Assembly: GCA_028291765.1 (NCBI GenBank)
Contig: JAQGNR010000238.1
Location: 1 to 37,456, forward strand
DNA length: 37,456 bases
Reading direction: 5' to 3'
Origin: Herbaspirillum sp.
GTDB lineage: Bacteria; Pseudomonadota; Gammaproteobacteria; Burkholderiales; Burkholderiaceae_D
Every line of letters starts with the position of its first letter. Positions within the stretch are counted from its first letter, which is position 1. The notes beneath the pieces are model-generated. The model had not been told where the DNA came from. It was given only the letters and a program-made list of their open reading frames with translations, and did not search any database. This document shows positions 9,539-17,727 of this stretch, one piece after another. The position numbers and the translations under genes are program-made.

Positions 9539-10489
9539 TTAAAGCCTGGTTTCCTCAGTCTCGTTGTTAACCCTCGCAACATTCACCGGAATTGGCGGCA
9601 ACGGTCGAGAGGCAAGCTTATTCGACTTTAACGAATAATTTGCGGGCATACCGTTTGCGCCGAAATTTATTGTGAATTGAGACCATGCCTCTGCATATCT
9701 TTCCGCGTCTTCAGTTTTCAACGCCTTTACATCCTCAAGAGCTACCTCATTAGCGTAAGAATGTGCTTTGCGCAGAGCCGTCGACAGAGATGTATTTTCA
9801 GAATGGTGCTGGTAAGAACGTGGCAAGACAATGCTATAGGATTTTAAGTAAGTCTCCTCCATCGCATTCATCTTTTCAGTCAATTCATCCCCCGATGCGT
9901 TTAAGGCTTTCTCAAAAAATTGAACATTAGCAGCCAGGCAATCAGATCTGCAATGGGCAGCTTCGGTTTGAAATTTTTCGACTATCGTTGGCTCTAATAT
10001 CTCCCCCATCTTTCTCGGCACGGGCGGCGCTGCTTCGACGTTATCCATGATCGCGGGCTCTTCCAGATTCATGCTTTGCGTTTCACCGCCGTTATCTAAT
10101 CCTGGTTCGCCCTGAGGCTCTGTAGTTTCGTGCAATGAAATAGTTTCTCCCGGTTGCGATTCTGCACCTACCTTGCACCATAAACCTTCCTCAAATCTCG
10201 ATGGCGATTCCACATTCGGACCCTGTGCATTCGCGAAGCGAATAGCTGCCTCAAAAGCGTCATCCCCAGATGCAAAGGCCTGCCCATGCATTGGCGCGCC
10301 CAAAGCGGGATGAGCGCCGCCAGCGTTGTCAGATTTCCTTGAATTCCCACGAAAGAAATCGATGGCCGTCTTACCCGCGGAAAATACCGCAAGCCAGATA
10401 CCTCGATATGCGACCTTGTTTTTCACGTCGCCTTGTATATCATTTTTCACGTCATGACGAAACAGCGCTGCAGTCTGGGAAACACGCAT
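9539..10489 (-). CDS. Unrecognised effector-like protein with SH3-type and PDZ-type ligand motifs
   Basis: I do not recognise the family. The 316-residue product starts MRVSQTAALF and shares an AYRG-x8-G-K block (residues 27-40) with the AYKG block of its neighbour. Residues about 55-170 look disordered and acidic and include PPVPRK (155-160, class II SH3-type PxxPxK). Residues about 170-275 are predicted helical by composition (EKFQTEAAH, FFEKALNAS, EDVKALKTEDAERYAEAW). The tail has RPLPPIP (295-301, class I SH3-type RxxPxxP) and ends EETRL, a class I PDZ ligand (T-x-L). There is no signal peptide. It lies 95 bases after the cobD stop on the same strand but has its own leader, so it need not belong to the cobalamin operon. 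Host-directed secretion is inference. Confidence 0.6.
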   Translation of the reverse strand: MRVSQTAALFRHDVKNDIQGDVKNKVAYRGIWLAVFSAGKTAIDFFRGNSRKSDNAGGAHPALGAPMHGQAFASGDDAFEAAIRFANAQGPNVESPSRFEEGLWCKVGAESQPGETISLHETTEPQGEPGLDNGGETQSMNLEEPAIMDNVEAAPPVPRKMGEILEPTIVEKFQTEAAHCRSDCLAANVQFFEKALNASGDELTEKMNAMEETYLKSYSIVLPRSYQHHSENTSLSTALRKAHSYANEVALEDVKALKTEDAERYAEAWSQFTINFGANGMPANYSLKSNKLASRPLPPIPVNVARVNNETEETRL

Positions 10490-10543
10490 AGATATCTTTC
10501 TAATAAATAAGCTTTCAAAAATGAAAGTAAATATTAGTTTTAA
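10490..10543 (-). promoter_or_regulatory. Shared 5' leader of the effector-like gene at 9539
   Basis: Toward the gene: TTAAAACTA at 54 bases, then TTTTTGAAAG, TTATTTATT and AGAAAGATATCT before ATG, matching the leader of the neighbour. A small hairpin CTTTCA/TGAAAG (10512-10527) lies inside. Sampled composition is 15 G/C in 60 bases (10501-10560), far below the flanking cobalamin genes. AGAAAGA is the only ribosome-site-like element. Confidence 0.45.
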
Positions 10544-10584
10544 GAACGGGAGGCAACAATAAGATTCGTCTTAAATATAAGAAC

Positions 10585-11544
10585 TCAATAAACCCAAACC
10601 GAAATCAAGCCAATCAGCGCCAACACGCTCAACCAGCAAACCGTCGTATAAATCACCAACCTCCAGGCCCGCCGGATATCGCCGCCCTCGACCACCCGCC
10701 CCGCCCCCAAGGCCGGCCTTTCCTCAACAACACCCTCATACACAGCCGCCCCGCCCAACATCACCCCCAAAGCCCCCGCCCCCGCAGCCATCACCGGCCC
10801 CGCATTCGGACTGGACCACAAACGCGCCTGCGTGCGCCAGCAAAACAAGGCCACCCGCGTCTGCCCCAGCAGCGCATAACAAAGCGCCGTCAAGCGCGCC
10901 GGCGCCAAATTCAACACATCATCAATGCGCGCCGCAACACAGCCGTATGCATTAAACCGAGGCGTCCGATAACCCCACATCGCATCCAGGGTATTCGCCA
11001 GGCGAAACAATAACGCGCCCGGGCCGCCGGCCACCGCAAACCAGAACAGCGCCCCAAACACTGCATCGTTACCGTTCTCCAGCAGCGATTCCACCCCGGC
11101 CTTGGCCAGATCGGCGGCATCAGCCTGCGAAGTATCGCGGCTGACAATGCGCGCCGTCAGCGCGCGCGCAGCGGCCAAATCGCCGGCCGCCAACGCATCG
11201 GCAATCGGCATCGCGTGATCCCACAGGCTGCGCAAACCGATCGCAAAATACAGCAACAAAACATGCCCCGCCAAAGCCGCCAGCGGCCAGCGATAAGCCA
11301 ACTGCGCCAGCACGCCATAGCTCAGCGCCGTCACCGGCAGCACCGCCAGCATCCAGCCCAATGCGCCCTTGAAGTACTTGCCGCGACCGCGGTTCAACAC
11401 CCCTTCCAGCCAATTTGCCGCCAGCCCGAAACCGACCAGCGGATGCCAGCGGCGCGGCTCGCCCAGCAGCATATCGAGCACCACAGCAAGCCCAGCCAGT
11501 AGCGCCAGCATCCATAATGAAATCCCCGAAATCCCGAGAATCAC
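10585..11544 (-). CDS. cobD: Adenosylcobinamide-phosphate synthase (CbiB/CobD)
   Basis: Membrane enzyme that attaches the aminopropanol phosphate arm to adenosylcobyric acid. The 319-residue chain has several hydrophobic segments and the family marks [17 protein letters not shown] (residues 24-40, the usual GDP-HPV region), [43 protein letters not shown] and DDVLN-APARLTA. The start is GTG at 11544, two bases after the cobU stop codon begins to be read out; ATG at 11511 is an alternative that would still keep the first membrane helix. It is the last recognisable gene of the cobalamin operon. The name CobD is used for different enzymes in different species; here it means the CbiB type. Confidence 0.95.
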   Translation of the reverse strand: MILGISGISLWMLALLAGLAVVLDMLLGEPRRWHPLVGFGLAANWLEGVLNRGRGKYFKGALGWMLAVLPVTALSYGVLAQLAYRWPLAALAGHVLLLYFAIGLRSLWDHAMPIADALAAGDLAAARALTARIVSRDTSQADAADLAKAGVESLLENGNDAVFGALFWFAVAGGPGALLFRLANTLDAMWGYRTPRFNAYGCVAARIDDVLNLAPARLTALCYALLGQTRVALFCWRTQARLWSSPNAGPVMAAGAGALGVMLGGAAVYEGVVEERPALGAGRVVEGGDIRRAWRLVIYTTVCWLSVLALIGLISVWVY

Positions 11545-11545
11545 A

Positions 11546-12118
11546 TCAGCCTTTCAATACCACAGGCAAACCGGCCACGATGAACAGCGCCCGCTCGCAA
11601 ACTGCCGCAGATGCCTGATTCAAGCGCCCGGCCTCATCGACGAACCAGCGCGACACCGCGCCCTGCGGCACGATGCCCATACCGACTTCATTGGAAACCA
11701 GAACCACATCCCCGGCGGCTTGCGCCAGCGCTTGCAAAAACAGCGCGCGCTGTTCGACAAAACAGGCCGGCGGATCGATCTGGCCGACCGCGGGATAATC
11801 CCGCGCTTCGGAAAACAGCAGATTCGATAGCCAGACCGTCAGGCAATCGACCAACACCAGACGCTGCGGCGCGCACCATTGTGTCAATGCAGCGCCCAAA
11901 GCCAGCGGCTCTTCAACCGTAATCCAGCGCGCGCCAGCATTGTCGTCGCGCCGTTGCCGATGCTGCCCAATACGCGATGCCATCTCGGCGTCATGCGCCT
12001 GAGCCGTAGCGATGTAGATCAGCTCCTTGCCGGATGCCAGCGCCAATTGCTCGGCATGCGCGCTCTTGCCGGAACGCGCACCGCCCAGAATCAGCGTGCG
12101 CTCCAAAGCCGCCGTCAT
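11546..12118 (-). CDS. cobU: Adenosylcobinamide kinase / guanylyltransferase
   Basis: Phosphorylates adenosylcobinamide and activates it with GMP before the lower ligand is attached (CobU of Salmonella, CobP of Pseudomonas). The 190-residue product begins [19 protein letters not shown], with the P-loop at 12-19; further marks are [14 protein letters not shown]-type [18 protein letters not shown] and [12 protein letters not shown]. The start at 12118 is chosen because it overlaps the stop of the upstream ATPase gene (ATGA) and places the P-loop at the usual distance; longer readings upstream run into another frame of that ATPase gene. Confidence 0.95.
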   Translation of the reverse strand: MTAALERTLILGGARSGKSAHAEQLALASGKELIYIATAQAHDAEMASRIGQHRQRRDDNAGARWITVEEPLALGAALTQWCAPQRLVLVDCLTVWLSNLLFSEARDYPAVGQIDPPACFVEQRALFLQALAQAAGDVVLVSNEVGMGIVPQGAVSRWFVDEAGRLNQASAAVCERALFIVAGLPVVLKG

Positions 12119-12888
12119 ATCGCCGCTTCCTGCGCCACATACACAGGCCGGCCGGCATGCATGGCGATCCCGATCGGATGCCCGAGACAGCGGCTCAGCA
12201 ATTCCGTGGTCATGGTCTCGGCCACCGTTCCCGTCTGCCATGCGCCATCGCCCATCAACAGCAAAGCATGCGTGGCCACCCCATAGGACAGATTCAGATC
12301 GTGACTGACCAGAATCACGCTCTTGCCCTCATCGCGGCACAGTTCGCCCAGCAATCGCATCACACCAACCCGGCCCGGCAAATCCATCGCGGAAGTCGGC
12401 TCGTCCATGATCAGCAGCGGCGTTTGCTGCGCCAGCAAGGCCGCCAACGCAACGCGCTGACGCTGGCCGCCGGATAAGGTGCGCACATCGCGCTGCGCCA
12501 GATTGGCGACATTGAGCCGCTCCAGCGCAGCCAGCGCGGCCGCGTGATCTTCTTCACTTTCCCACTGGCGCTGCGCATGATACGGATGACGCGCCGCCAA
12601 TACCGTGGCCAGCGCCGAATACGCAAATGCATCGTCCCGCCCGGCCGGCAAATAACCCCGCCGCTTGGCCTGCTCCAGCGCCGGCCAGCCGGCTAAGGCG
12701 CGACCGTCCAGCTCGACGCTGCCGCCGCCGCTAGTCTGCAATCCCGCCAGCGTGCGCAGCAGCGTGGTCTTGCCGACGCCGTTAGGCCCGATCACGCACC
12801 AGCATTGGCCGGGCGCGATATGCCAATCCAGCCCCGTCACCAGCGCTTTCGCACCGGCATGCAGGGTGAGTTCAATCGTGCGCAACAT
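12115..12888 (-). CDS. btuD: ABC transporter ATPase, cobalamin uptake (BtuD-like)
   Basis: Probable ATPase for import of corrinoids together with the adjacent permease. The 257-residue chain has Walker A GPNGVGKTT (about 34-42), signature LSGGQRQRV, Walker B LLIMDEPTSAMD and switch HDLN. The Q-loop position reads GYLPAGRDDAF, with Ala where this family usually has Gln (LPQ); the codon is GCC and read clearly. Iron-siderophore and hemin ATPases look alike, so substrate comes from context: it sits inside a riboswitch-controlled cobalamin operon. No periplasmic BtuF or outer-membrane BtuB is in the window. Its stop overlaps the cobU start by four bases. Confidence 0.88.
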   Translation of the reverse strand: MLRTIELTLHAGAKALVTGLDWHIAPGQCWCVIGPNGVGKTTLLRTLAGLQTSGGGSVELDGRALAGWPALEQAKRRGYLPAGRDDAFAYSALATVLAARHPYHAQRQWESEEDHAAALAALERLNVANLAQRDVRTLSGGQRQRVALAALLAQQTPLLIMDEPTSAMDLPGRVGVMRLLGELCRDEGKSVILVSHDLNLSYGVATHALLLMGDGAWQTGTVAETMTTELLSRCLGHPIGIAMHAGRPVYVAQEAAI

Positions 12889-12889
12889 G

Positions 12890-13918
12890 TCAGGCTCTCC
12901 GTAAATAATGCAGTTGCAGCAAAAACAGCGGCGCGCCGATCAATACCGTGATCACGCCCACCGGCAATTGCTGCGGCGCGACCAGGGTACGCGCGGCAGT
13001 ATCGGCCAGCATCAGAAAAATACCGCCGCTCAAGGTCGCCGCCGGCAGCAGCAAGCGATGATCCGGCCCCAAAGCAAAACGGCAGGCATGCGGCACGATC
13101 AAGCCGACAAAGCCGATACTGCCCGCGCCCGCGACGGCACTGGCTGTGAGCAGCGCGGCCAGTGCAAATAATCCCCGCTGCAATGCGGCGACCCGGATAC
13201 CCAATGTCGCAGCGCTCTGCGCATGCATTGCCAGCACATTGATGGCGCGCGCGGCGCGGCAAGCCACCAGCAAAGCGCCGCTCAAAATCAGCCACGGCAG
13301 CCAGCGCCATTGCGCGCCCGACAAATCGCCGATCAGCCAGAACACCATGCCGCGCAGACGTCCGTCCGGGGCCAGCGACAACATCAGCGTCACCAGCGCG
13401 CCGCAGCCGGAAGCAACGATGACGCCGGTCAGCAGCAGCAGCGATGGCTCGCTGCCGCCTTGCGCGCCACGCAAATCGCGATGCGCCAGCGCAAACAATA
13501 ACAAGGCCACCAGCAGCGCGCCGCCGAACGCCGCTGCATCGATCATCCACGCCGCGCCCGCCAACAGCATCGCCAGCAGTGCACCGACGGCTGCGCCGCC
13601 CGACACACCCAGCACATACGGATCGGCCAAGGGATTACGCAACAGCGCTTGCATCAAGACCCCGGCCAGCGCCAGCATCGCGCCGGTAACGAAGGCCGAA
13701 CCGGCGCGCTCAAGCCGCAATTGCAACAGCGCACCCGCTATGTCCGGCTGGCCATGCCAGATCTGCCTGATGCCGTACCACAGATCGCCGGCCGACAAGG
13801 CCACCGATCCGCTGATGGCGGCAATCAGCAGCGCCACCAGCGCCAGCACCAGCAATGCACCCAGAACAATCCGGCTGCGCTGCTGCATGCTCGGCAAGCT
13901 CGACAGGCCGCTATGCAT
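12890..13918 (-). CDS. btuC: ABC transporter permease, cobalamin uptake (BtuC-like)
   Basis: FecCD/BtuC-type inner-membrane permease with about ten hydrophobic segments in 342 residues. Family marks are LRLERAGSAFVTGAMLALAG (about residue 60), MQALLRNPLADPYVLGVSGGAA, a GSIGFVGLIVPHACR loop that contacts the ATPase, and LPVGVITVLIGAPLFLLQL near the end. The start at 13918 (MHSGLSSLPSMQQRS) overlaps the bluB stop by eight bases; ATG at 13888 is an alternative. A longer upstream reading would be another frame of bluB. It ends one base before the ATPase gene, so the two are surely co-expressed. Confidence 0.9.
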   Translation of the reverse strand: MHSGLSSLPSMQQRSRIVLGALLVLALVALLIAAISGSVALSAGDLWYGIRQIWHGQPDIAGALLQLRLERAGSAFVTGAMLALAGVLMQALLRNPLADPYVLGVSGGAAVGALLAMLLAGAAWMIDAAAFGGALLVALLLFALAHRDLRGAQGGSEPSLLLLTGVIVASGCGALVTLMLSLAPDGRLRGMVFWLIGDLSGAQWRWLPWLILSGALLVACRAARAINVLAMHAQSAATLGIRVAALQRGLFALAALLTASAVAGAGSIGFVGLIVPHACRFALGPDHRLLLPAATLSGGIFLMLADTAARTLVAPQQLPVGVITVLIGAPLFLLQLHYLRRA

Positions 13919-14618
13919 CGCCGTCTTGCGCCGGCGGCCAGCCGTTTTGATACACCATCGCCGATAAGGGCTGCGCTTGGGCCCACCCTTCCAGCGCCAG
14001 CATCGGTTTGTCGTAAAACGCCGCGACGTGTCCCAGGCAGAGGATGGCGACCGGCGTCGCATCGTCCGGCATTTGCAGCAATGCGCCCAATTGCTGCGGA
14101 TCGAACAACGATACCCAGCCCATGCCCAGCCCTTCGGCGCGGGCCGCCAGCCACATGTTCTGGATCGCGCAGGCGACCGACGCCAGATCCATTTGCGGCA
14201 AGGTACGGCGGCCGAATATATGCGCGTCGCGCCCGTTCATCAGCGCCGCGACCAGCACTTCGCCGCACTCGCGCACGCCTTCGACCTTGAGCCGCATGAA
14301 TTCATCTTCGCGCTGGCCGAGCGCTTGCGCGGTCTTGACGCGCTCTTGCTCGACCAGGCCGTGGATGGCCGTGCGCAACGCGGGATCGGTGATGCGAATG
14401 AAACGCCAGGGCTGCATGTAGCCGACGCTGGGCGCGCAATGCGCCGCCGCCAGCAAGCGTTGCAATAGCGCGGGATCGACCGGATCGGGCAGGAAGTGCC
14501 GCATGTCGCGGCGCATGGCGATGGTTTTATAGACCGCCGCGATGTCCGCGCTATCGAAAGCGTGCAGCGGCGAGGTCGGAGGCAAGGTCGGAGGTAAGAC
14601 TGAGGTCGGATCGGTCAT
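13911..14618 (-). CDS. bluB: 5,6-dimethylbenzimidazole synthase BluB
   Basis: Nitroreductase-fold flavoenzyme that cuts reduced FMN with oxygen to make dimethylbenzimidazole, the lower ligand of cobalamin. The 235-residue product has AMRRDMRHFLPDPV (about 35-48), HCAPSVGYMQPWRFI (about 61-75), GRRTLPQMDLASVACAIQNMWLAARAEGLGMGWVS, and DKPMLALEGW near the end, all typical. The start at 14618 overlaps the cobB stop (ATGA); an ATG five codons upstream (14633) is possible. The enzyme needs oxygen, which shows the host makes B12 at least partly in air even though the ring genes are of the early-cobalt type. Confidence 0.95.
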   Translation of the reverse strand: MTDPTSVLPPTLPPTSPLHAFDSADIAAVYKTIAMRRDMRHFLPDPVDPALLQRLLAAAHCAPSVGYMQPWRFIRITDPALRTAIHGLVEQERVKTAQALGQREDEFMRLKVEGVRECGEVLVAALMNGRDAHIFGRRTLPQMDLASVACAIQNMWLAARAEGLGMGWVSLFDPQQLGALLQMPDDATPVAILCLGHVAAFYDKPMLALEGWAQAQPLSAMVYQNGWPPAQDGDA

Positions 14619-15925
14619 GGCCGTTCTCCGCAAAACAGCGCGGCGGCGGCGCTTGGATTAGAGGGGAAATAAGCGTGCAGATAACTGGCGATCAATGCGC
14701 CCTGGCGAAACACCGCCTCGCCGGCGGAGGTATTGTGCAGGCGTTCGCCGTGCGCAACAGGCCGCAAATCGGTGGCGACAATGGAGTGATGAAAGGTATG
14801 CGCGCGCAGGACGCCGCCGGGAAATGCCGCCGATTGATAACCCAGCCCTTGCAGCCGCGTTTGCATTGTGGCGTCTCCCTGCAACAGGCCCGCCATCGCG
14901 GCCCGCTGTCCGTGCTTGTCGGTCAGCGAGTTCAGCAGATACAGCATGCCGCCGCATTCGGCGTAGATCGGTTTGCCTTGCTGGTGATGCTGCTGCAATG
15001 CCGCTTTCATGGCGTGATTGTCTTGCAGCGCTTGCAGATGCAGTTCGGGATAGCCGCCGGGCAGATACAGGCTATCGACCTCCGGCAACGCGCTATCGGC
15101 CAGCGGCGAGAAGAAGCGCAATTGCGCGCCCATGGCGCGCAGCAGATCCAGATTGGCCGGATAGATAAACGAAAACGCGGCATCGGATGCGATGCCGATG
15201 CGCTTGCCTTGCAGCAGCAGCGGCGCTGAAACTGCGGCCACCGCTGCCGGCCGAAAGCCCACTGCGGCGGGCAATGCCGCCAAAGCTGTCTGCCCGATCG
15301 CATCGGCCGCCGCCGACAATCTGGCGTCCAGATCGTCGACCTCGCCGGCCGGCACCAGCCCCAGATGCCGCTCGGGCAATGTGAACTGCGCATTGCGCGG
15401 CAGGCCGCCCAGATAGCGCATGCCCGGCGGCATGCCTTGCTCGATCATCTCGGCGTGGCGCGCACTGGCGACCGAATTGGCCAGCACGCCGGCAAACTTC
15501 AATCCGGCCCGATAATGCGCCAGCCCGTAGCCGACCGCGCCGACCGTCTGCGCCGCGCCTCTAGCATCGATCACCGCCAGCACGGGTACATCCAGCAATT
15601 GCGCCAGATCGGCACTGCAGGGCTGGCCGTCGAACAATCCCATCACGCCTTCGATCAGAATCAGATCGGCATCGGCCGCCGCTTCGTAGGCCAGCGCACG
15701 GCAGGCTTCGGCGCCGGCCATCCATAGATCCAGTTGATAAGCAGGGCCGGACGATTGCGCGGCACGCTGCAAAATCATCGCATCGAGAAAATCCGGCCCG
15801 CTCTTCAATACCCGCACCCGCCGCCCGGCGCGCGCATGGAAATGCGCCAGCGCGGCGGTGACCGTGGTCTTGCCGTGATTGGAGGCAGGAGCGCTGATGA
15901 AGAGCGCGGGACAGCTTCTCGTCAT
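14615..15925 (-). CDS. cobB: Cobyrinic acid a,c-diamide synthase (CobB/CbiA)
   Basis: Glutamine- and ATP-dependent amidase acting on the a and c side chains of the corrin. The 436-residue chain has the N-terminal nucleotide site APASNHGKTTVTAAL (about 12-26), KSGPDFLDAM, IEGVMGLFDG, and a C-terminal class I glutaminase part with LYLPGGYPELH and the nucleophile motif YAECGGMLYLL; a late HTFHHS carries the glutaminase His. Sequence alone cannot say whether the natural substrate is the cobalt form (CbiA) or hydrogenobyrinic acid (CobB); with both chelatase types nearby this is a real question. ATG directly follows the cobO stop. Confidence 0.95.
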   Translation of the reverse strand: MTRSCPALFISAPASNHGKTTVTAALAHFHARAGRRVRVLKSGPDFLDAMILQRAAQSSGPAYQLDLWMAGAEACRALAYEAAADADLILIEGVMGLFDGQPCSADLAQLLDVPVLAVIDARGAAQTVGAVGYGLAHYRAGLKFAGVLANSVASARHAEMIEQGMPPGMRYLGGLPRNAQFTLPERHLGLVPAGEVDDLDARLSAAADAIGQTALAALPAAVGFRPAAVAAVSAPLLLQGKRIGIASDAAFSFIYPANLDLLRAMGAQLRFFSPLADSALPEVDSLYLPGGYPELHLQALQDNHAMKAALQQHHQQGKPIYAECGGMLYLLNSLTDKHGQRAAMAGLLQGDATMQTRLQGLGYQSAAFPGGVLRAHTFHHSIVATDLRPVAHGERLHNTSAGEAVFRQGALIASYLHAYFPSNPSAAAALFCGERP

Positions 15926-16528
15926 TTAGAATTCCACCCCTTTTTGCGCCTTGATGCCTTGCGTTTGATACGGATGTTTGAGCGGCTTGATTTCGCTGAC
16001 CAGATCGGCCAGCTCGATCAGCGCCTCCGGCGCGTGCCGTCCGGTGACTACGATGTGCAGCATTTCGCGGCGCTTGGCAAATACATCCAGCACTTCGGCG
16101 ATATCCAGATACTGGTATTTCAAAACGATGTTCATTTCATCCAGGATCACCATATCGTAGGACGGATCTTCGATCATCCGGCGCGCTTCGGCCCAGCCGG
16201 TGGCGGCAGTTTGCATATCGGCGGCGCGATCCTGGGTATCCCAGGTATAGCCGGCGCCGACCACATGGAAATCGCAATGCGGATCGCGGCTCAGCACTTG
16301 CCGCTCGGCGCTATGCAAAGCGCCCTTGATGAATTGCACCACGCCCAGTTTCATGTCGTGCCCGAGTATGCGCAGCCCCATCCCGAACGCTGCGGTGGAT
16401 TTGCCTTTGCCTGTGCCGGTATAAACGATCAGCAAGCCTTTTTCTTTTTGCGCCGCTGCTTTCTTCTTTTCAAAACCTTCTTTGTGACGCTGTGTCATGC
16501 GCTTGTGCGAATCGGGATCGGTTTTCAT
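15926..16528 (-). CDS. cobO: Corrinoid adenosyltransferase CobO/BtuR
   Basis: Transfers the adenosyl group of ATP to cobalt(I) corrinoids. The 200-residue length and the P-loop VYTGTGKGKSTAAFG (about 35-49) are typical of the CobA/BtuR/CobO family, as are GVVQFIKG, DMVILDEMNIVLKYQYLD and VVTGRHAPEALIELADLVSE. The N-terminus is Lys-rich, as usual. It lies two bases after the cobW stop and directly before cobB. Confidence 0.96.
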   Translation of the reverse strand: MKTDPDSHKRMTQRHKEGFEKKKAAAQKEKGLLIVYTGTGKGKSTAAFGMGLRILGHDMKLGVVQFIKGALHSAERQVLSRDPHCDFHVVGAGYTWDTQDRAADMQTAATGWAEARRMIEDPSYDMVILDEMNIVLKYQYLDIAEVLDVFAKRREMLHIVVTGRHAPEALIELADLVSEIKPLKHPYQTQGIKAQKGVEF

Positions 16529-16530
16529 CT

Positions 16531-17727
16531 CTAACTCCAGTCGGTGGCGGTGATGACGGTCAACAGGCTGGCAACCCGCACACGGCTGGCGTGATAGCCG
16601 ATGAAGACCAGTTCGGATTGACGGGCGGCCGTGTTGTCGTCGTTTCTTGTGTCGTCGCTTATGTCGTCACTCATTGCGTTCTTTGAATCTGCAGTCAGCG
16701 TAATGCGTGTGCGCACGCCCTGCACCAGTACCGGCCCGCGCTGTCCCTTCGCGTAGACGAAACCCTTGCTGCGCAGAATCGGTTCTTGCTGTGCAGCTTC
16801 GGCCAGTGCCAGCTCCAATTGCGGCATCGATTGTGCCTCGTCGCTACGCAATGTAAATGACAGCCAGCCAGGATCTTGCTGATGAAAATGCCGGTGCGTC
16901 GCCAAGCCGTGGCTATGCGCGCCGATTCCGGAGTGCGCATGCCCATTCATCCCATCCTGATTACCTTGCCAAGGCGTATAGACCGGTGTGTGTGCGTGCT
17001 TGAGCGCCGCAGCATTACCGGTAACTTGATGCAGGCGCAAACCCAGCGCCAGCCGGATATTCAATTCGGCCCGATATGCCAGCTCCAGAAAACGCACATT
17101 CGGCGCGCGAGCACGGATCGCGCCTTCCGCACGCAGCAGTTCGGCCTCATCCAGCGCATCGATTTTATTCAGTACCACCACATCGGCCAAAGCCAGTTGC
17201 TGATCGAACAGCGCGGCAACCGGCTCGGCAAATACAGCAGAAGCTTCCGGCTCCGGTTCAGGGTCGAATTGCCCCGCCAGCAACAGCGGCGTATCGACCA
17301 CCGCCAGCGTCGCATCCAGCACGAAAGCGTCCGCCAGCAACGGCCCTTGCAACAATGCCATCACCGCGCTCGGCAAAGCCAATCCCGACGTTTCGATCAC
17401 CACATGATCGATATTGGCGCGGCGCGCCGCGATCGCCTGCATCACGGGCAGAAACAGCGCATCGTCGCCATAGGCAATCAATCCGTGCGGCAGTTCATCG
17501 ATGCGAATTTGCGGGACGCCGCCGGCTGCAGTTGAATCTGCATCTGCAGCCGTGGCTGTGGCGACGGCCTCGCGGATCAAAGCGCCATCGACCGATACTT
17601 CGCCGAATTCATTAATCAGCAATGCCAGCCGGCGGCTCTGACGGCCCCGGATCAGGCCTGCCAGCAAGGTGGTTTTGCCCGAGCCCAGAAAGCCGGTGAC
17701 GATGGTGACCGGGATCAAATCGCTCAT
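16531..17727 (-). CDS. cobW: CobW-type GTPase, lacking the CxCC metal motif
   Basis: COG0523/CobW-family G3E GTPase, thought to deliver cobalt in aerobic cobalamin synthesis. The 398-residue protein has P-loop GFLGSGKT (12-19), INEFGEVSVDG, ETSGLALP, and NKID (187-190). The usual GCxCC metal-binding motif after the switch region is absent: that place reads ELPHGLIAYGDD (78-89). A His-rich loop (seven His within 263-282: HAHSGIGAHSHG...HRHFH) before the CobW C-terminal domain might bind metal instead. An acidic low-complexity patch DDISDDTRNDD lies at about 354-364. The start at 17727 overlaps the cobJ-cobK stop (ATGA), and MSDLIPVTIVTG is the family start. Confidence 0.92.
   Translation of the reverse strand: MSDLIPVTIVTGFLGSGKTTLLAGLIRGRQSRRLALLINEFGEVSVDGALIREAVATATAADADSTAAGGVPQIRIDELPHGLIAYGDDALFLPVMQAIAARRANIDHVVIETSGLALPSAVMALLQGPLLADAFVLDATLAVVDTPLLLAGQFDPEPEPEASAVFAEPVAALFDQQLALADVVVLNKIDALDEAELLRAEGAIRARAPNVRFLELAYRAELNIRLALGLRLHQVTGNAAALKHAHTPVYTPWQGNQDGMNGHAHSGIGAHSHGLATHRHFHQQDPGWLSFTLRSDEAQSMPQLELALAEAAQQEPILRSKGFVYAKGQRGPVLVQGVRTRITLTADSKNAMSDDISDDTRNDDNTAARQSELVFIGYHASRVRVASLLTVITATDWS

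Noticed and set aside
9317-10584. hrp box or TTCG-N16-TTCG element before the effector-like genes
   Set aside because: Looked for on the minus strand and not found, so no type III regulon is claimed.
13919-14062. N-terminal extension of the BtuC-like permease
   Set aside because: It is bluB read in another frame; the permease start at 13918 overlaps the bluB stop as elsewhere in the operon.
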